Source: Penaeicola halotolerans
GTDB lineage: Bacteria; Bacteroidota; Bacteroidia; Cytophagales; Cyclobacteriaceae
NCBI RefSeq assembly: GCF_016464625.1
Contig: NZ_JAEAGO010000002.1
Location: forward strand, 62,001 to 126,000
Reading direction: 5' to 3'
DNA: 64,000 nt
Both the position numbers and the translations under genes were made by a program. Positions 62,476-64,000 of this stretch are shown here, in pieces. How positions within the stretch are numbered: the first letter of the stretch is position 1; every line of letters starts with the position of its first letter. The notes beneath the pieces are model-generated. The model saw only the letters and a list, made by a program, of their open reading frames with translations, was not told where the DNA came from and did not search any database.

Positions 62476-64000
62476 TCAAAGAGTTTCAATGTTGGAAAGA
62501 TATTCTTCTGCCTGTCGGAGGATCTTTTGCTTCTCTTCTGGCTGCATTTTCTCCCAAGTCCTGTACATCATACCGATACGAGGATTTTTGGCAAGCTTGT
62601 CTTCATTCCTATCATAAAAGTGCCAATACAAACTATTGAAAGGGCAGGCATCCTTTCCATATTTCTTTTTCTTATCATACTTGCAGCCTGAGCAGTAGTT
62701 ACTCATCTTATCGATATAGTTGGCACTTGAGACATAAGGCTTCGTACCTACAATCCCCCCATCTGCAAACTGACTCATCCCACGTGTATTGGTGATCTCC
62801 ACCCACTCGATCGCATCGATGTAAATCCCCAAATACCAAGCATCCACCTCTGCTGGATCTATCCCTGCTAGCAAGAGGAAATTACCCGTGACCATCAAGC
62901 GCTGAATATGATGCGCATAGGCATGCTGGAGCGACTGATCGACAGCATGCTTGATACAGTTCATTTGAGTATCTCCTGTCCAAAAATATGCGGGAAGCTT
63001 TCGCTCATGACCGAAGAAGTTGAGCGTAGCATAGTCAGGCATCTTAGCCCAATACACTCCACGCATATACTCTCTCCAACCCAAAATCTGACGGATAAAC
63101 CCCTCCACTTGAGGCAAAGTATTCAGTGCTGGATTTTCATAATAGGCCTTCTCTACAGCTTGAATGACTTCAAGCGGGTGGAGCATTTTGGTGTTTAGCG
63201 CAAAGCTCAATCGCGCATGATAGAGGAATGGATCATCGGTGTGCATCGCATCTTGATACAAACCAAACTTAGGAAGCAATACCTGCACAAAATGCTGCAA
63301 AACTTGCCTAGCTTGTTTACGATTGATGGGCCAGATGTAATGCTTACCTTCTACTGACCCTATGGTTTGTATACCTTGCTCTTCAAGCATTTTAGCAAGT
63401 TCAGTGAGATCATTGACGAAAAGAGGCTGTTCTTGAAGCAGATCTTCTTTAGGGATGCTATTCCTATTTTCTTTATCATAGTTCCACTTACCTCCTTCCG
63501 GTTCTTTATCATTCATCAGGATATCATACTCCTTGCGCATAGCTCTGTAAAAAGACTCCATCAGGTATGTTTTCTTCCCATTGAAAAAATCTGCCAAGAA
63601 GCTTCGATGGGTTAGAAAATGCTCTGTGTCAATAGCAGACACATTTGGAAGGATTTCTCCTATCGACTTCAGCTGCTGATCAAGTCTGTACTCATCAGGC
63701 AACTGGTATTCAAAGTGTATGAAATCTCCTTCCTCAAAAACAGCTTGGATATTTTCTTCAAGCCCTTGTTTGTTTTTCTTATCGTCTAACTTAATATAAA
63801 TGACTTGATGACCTGCGGCTCTTAGCGCCTCTGCAAAAGCCCGCATGGCAGCAAAAAAACCTAACACCTTTTGAATATGGTGTTGCACATAGTCTGTCTC
63901 CTGACGCATCTCCATAAGCAGATAAGTGACATCAGAAGATTTTTCTTTGTACCAAGAGTGGCTAGCATTGAGCTGATCGCCAAGTATAAGTCTGAGTGTT
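62476..64000 (-). CDS. Cryptochrome/photolyase family protein, Fe-S type (PhrB/CryPro-like), cut by window edge
   Basis: The frame continues past the ATG at 63915 to the right edge and reads TLRLILGDQLNASHSWYKEK, the canonical N-terminus of the photolyase-related family; the true start is therefore outside the window. The C-terminal half has four cysteines expected for a [4Fe-4S] cluster: one in GDTQMNCIKHA, two in YCSGCKY and one in GKDACPFNS, together with WVEITNTRGMSQFADGG and PFNSLYWHF. Known members (PhrB) repair (6-4) photoproducts or act as blue-light sensors with FAD. Repair versus sensing cannot be decided from sequence. Confidence 0.87.
   Translation of the reverse strand, partial: TLRLILGDQLNASHSWYKEKSSDVTYLLMEMRQETDYVQHHIQKVLGFFAAMRAFAEALRAAGHQVIYIKLDDKKNKQGLEENIQAVFEEGDFIHFEYQLPDEYRLDQQLKSIGEILPNVSAIDTEHFLTHRSFLADFFNGKKTYLMESFYRAMRKEYDILMNDKEPEGGKWNYDKENRNSIPKEDLLQEQPLFVNDLTELAKMLEEQGIQTIGSVEGKHYIWPINRKQARQVLQHFVQVLLPKFGLYQDAMHTDDPFLYHARLSFALNTKMLHPLEVIQAVEKAYYENPALNTLPQVEGFIRQILGWREYMRGVYWAKMPDYATLNFFGHERKLPAYFWTGDTQMNCIKHAVDQSLQHAYAHHIQRLMVTGNFLLLAGIDPAEVDAWYLGIYIDAIEWVEITNTRGMSQFADGGIVGTKPYVSSANYIDKMSNYCSGCKYDKKKKYGKDACPFNSLYWHFYDRNEDKLAKNPRIGMMYRTWEKMQPEEKQKILRQAEEYLSNIETL

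Noticed and set aside
1-64000. CRISPR array, insertion sequence, prophage, tRNA or rRNA genes
   Set aside because: No regularly spaced direct repeats, transposase, phage structural proteins or cloverleaf/rRNA-like sequences were seen on reading both strands.

Overview
The window looks like chromosome from a member of the phylum Bacteroidota, most likely a pigmented, probably marine Cytophagales relative. Grounds: AT-rich DNA (clearly below 50% GC by eye), short 5' leaders without obvious Shine-Dalgarno sequences, promoter-like TTTG-N19-TAnnTTTG elements typical of this phylum, a TonB receptor with a carboxypeptidase-regulatory-like N-terminus, DUF4221 and six-bladed-propeller lipoproteins, and a carotenoid set (CrtYcd-type cyclase, CruF, CrtZ, CrtW) known from flexixanthin/saproxanthin producers. 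The genus cannot be fixed from the sequence alone. I see no tRNA, rRNA, CRISPR array, insertion sequence or prophage; the gene content reads as core genome.

Layout. 1-4.7 kb: start of an M23-type peptidase (cut by the left edge), DsbD, an M20 dipeptidase and a DUF3817 membrane protein. 4.7-12.2 kb: carotenoid island on the minus strand in two units, cruF-crtZ-merR and sigma-crtI-crtB-crtYcd-ispH-(terminator)-crtW. The MerR protein resembles the B12-binding light regulator CarH, and the promoter of the sigma-crt unit carries an alternating, 22-bp-phased repeat array around its -7 and -33 elements. 12.3-19.6 kb: small genes, an orphan ParA with a degenerate Rossmann partner, an AsmA-like giant and an AEC transporter. 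19.7-24.8 kb: TonB receptor, nucleotidyltransferase, purK-purE with a palindrome over the -33 element. 24.8-30.3 kb: a small membrane-protein gene broken by an amber codon, a membrane MutS-like ATPase, a COG0523 (CobW) GTPase behind a 27-bp palindrome, then housekeeping genes (inositol phosphatase, RsmI, pterin dehydratase, DUF493).

30.4-38.0 kb: envelope block on the minus strand: coaX, outer-membrane protein, TPR protein, lptC, small membrane protein, CNNM/CBS protein and PpiD. 38.1-43.9 kb: anmK, amino-acid dehydrogenase, NhaD-type antiporter, hflX and a SirB2-cytochrome c fusion. 44.1-52.5 kb on the plus strand: CpsB-like phosphatase, SDR epimerase, TPR protein, phosphosulfolactate synthase homologue, DUF368 lipid-carrier transporter, aroE, uvrB and a small barrel protein. 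52.6-61.3 kb: two DUF4221 lipoproteins and one propeller lipoprotein, a GAF histidine kinase and a second AsmA-like giant. 61.3-64 kb: superoxide dismutase, TadA and a Fe-S-type cryptochrome/photolyase cut by the right edge.

The most interesting signals are regulatory: the crt promoter repeat array with its CarH-like regulator and ECF sigma factor, a terminator 12 bp in front of crtW, palindromes over the purKE and cobW promoters, and four convergent gene pairs that share a four-base overlap of stop codons.
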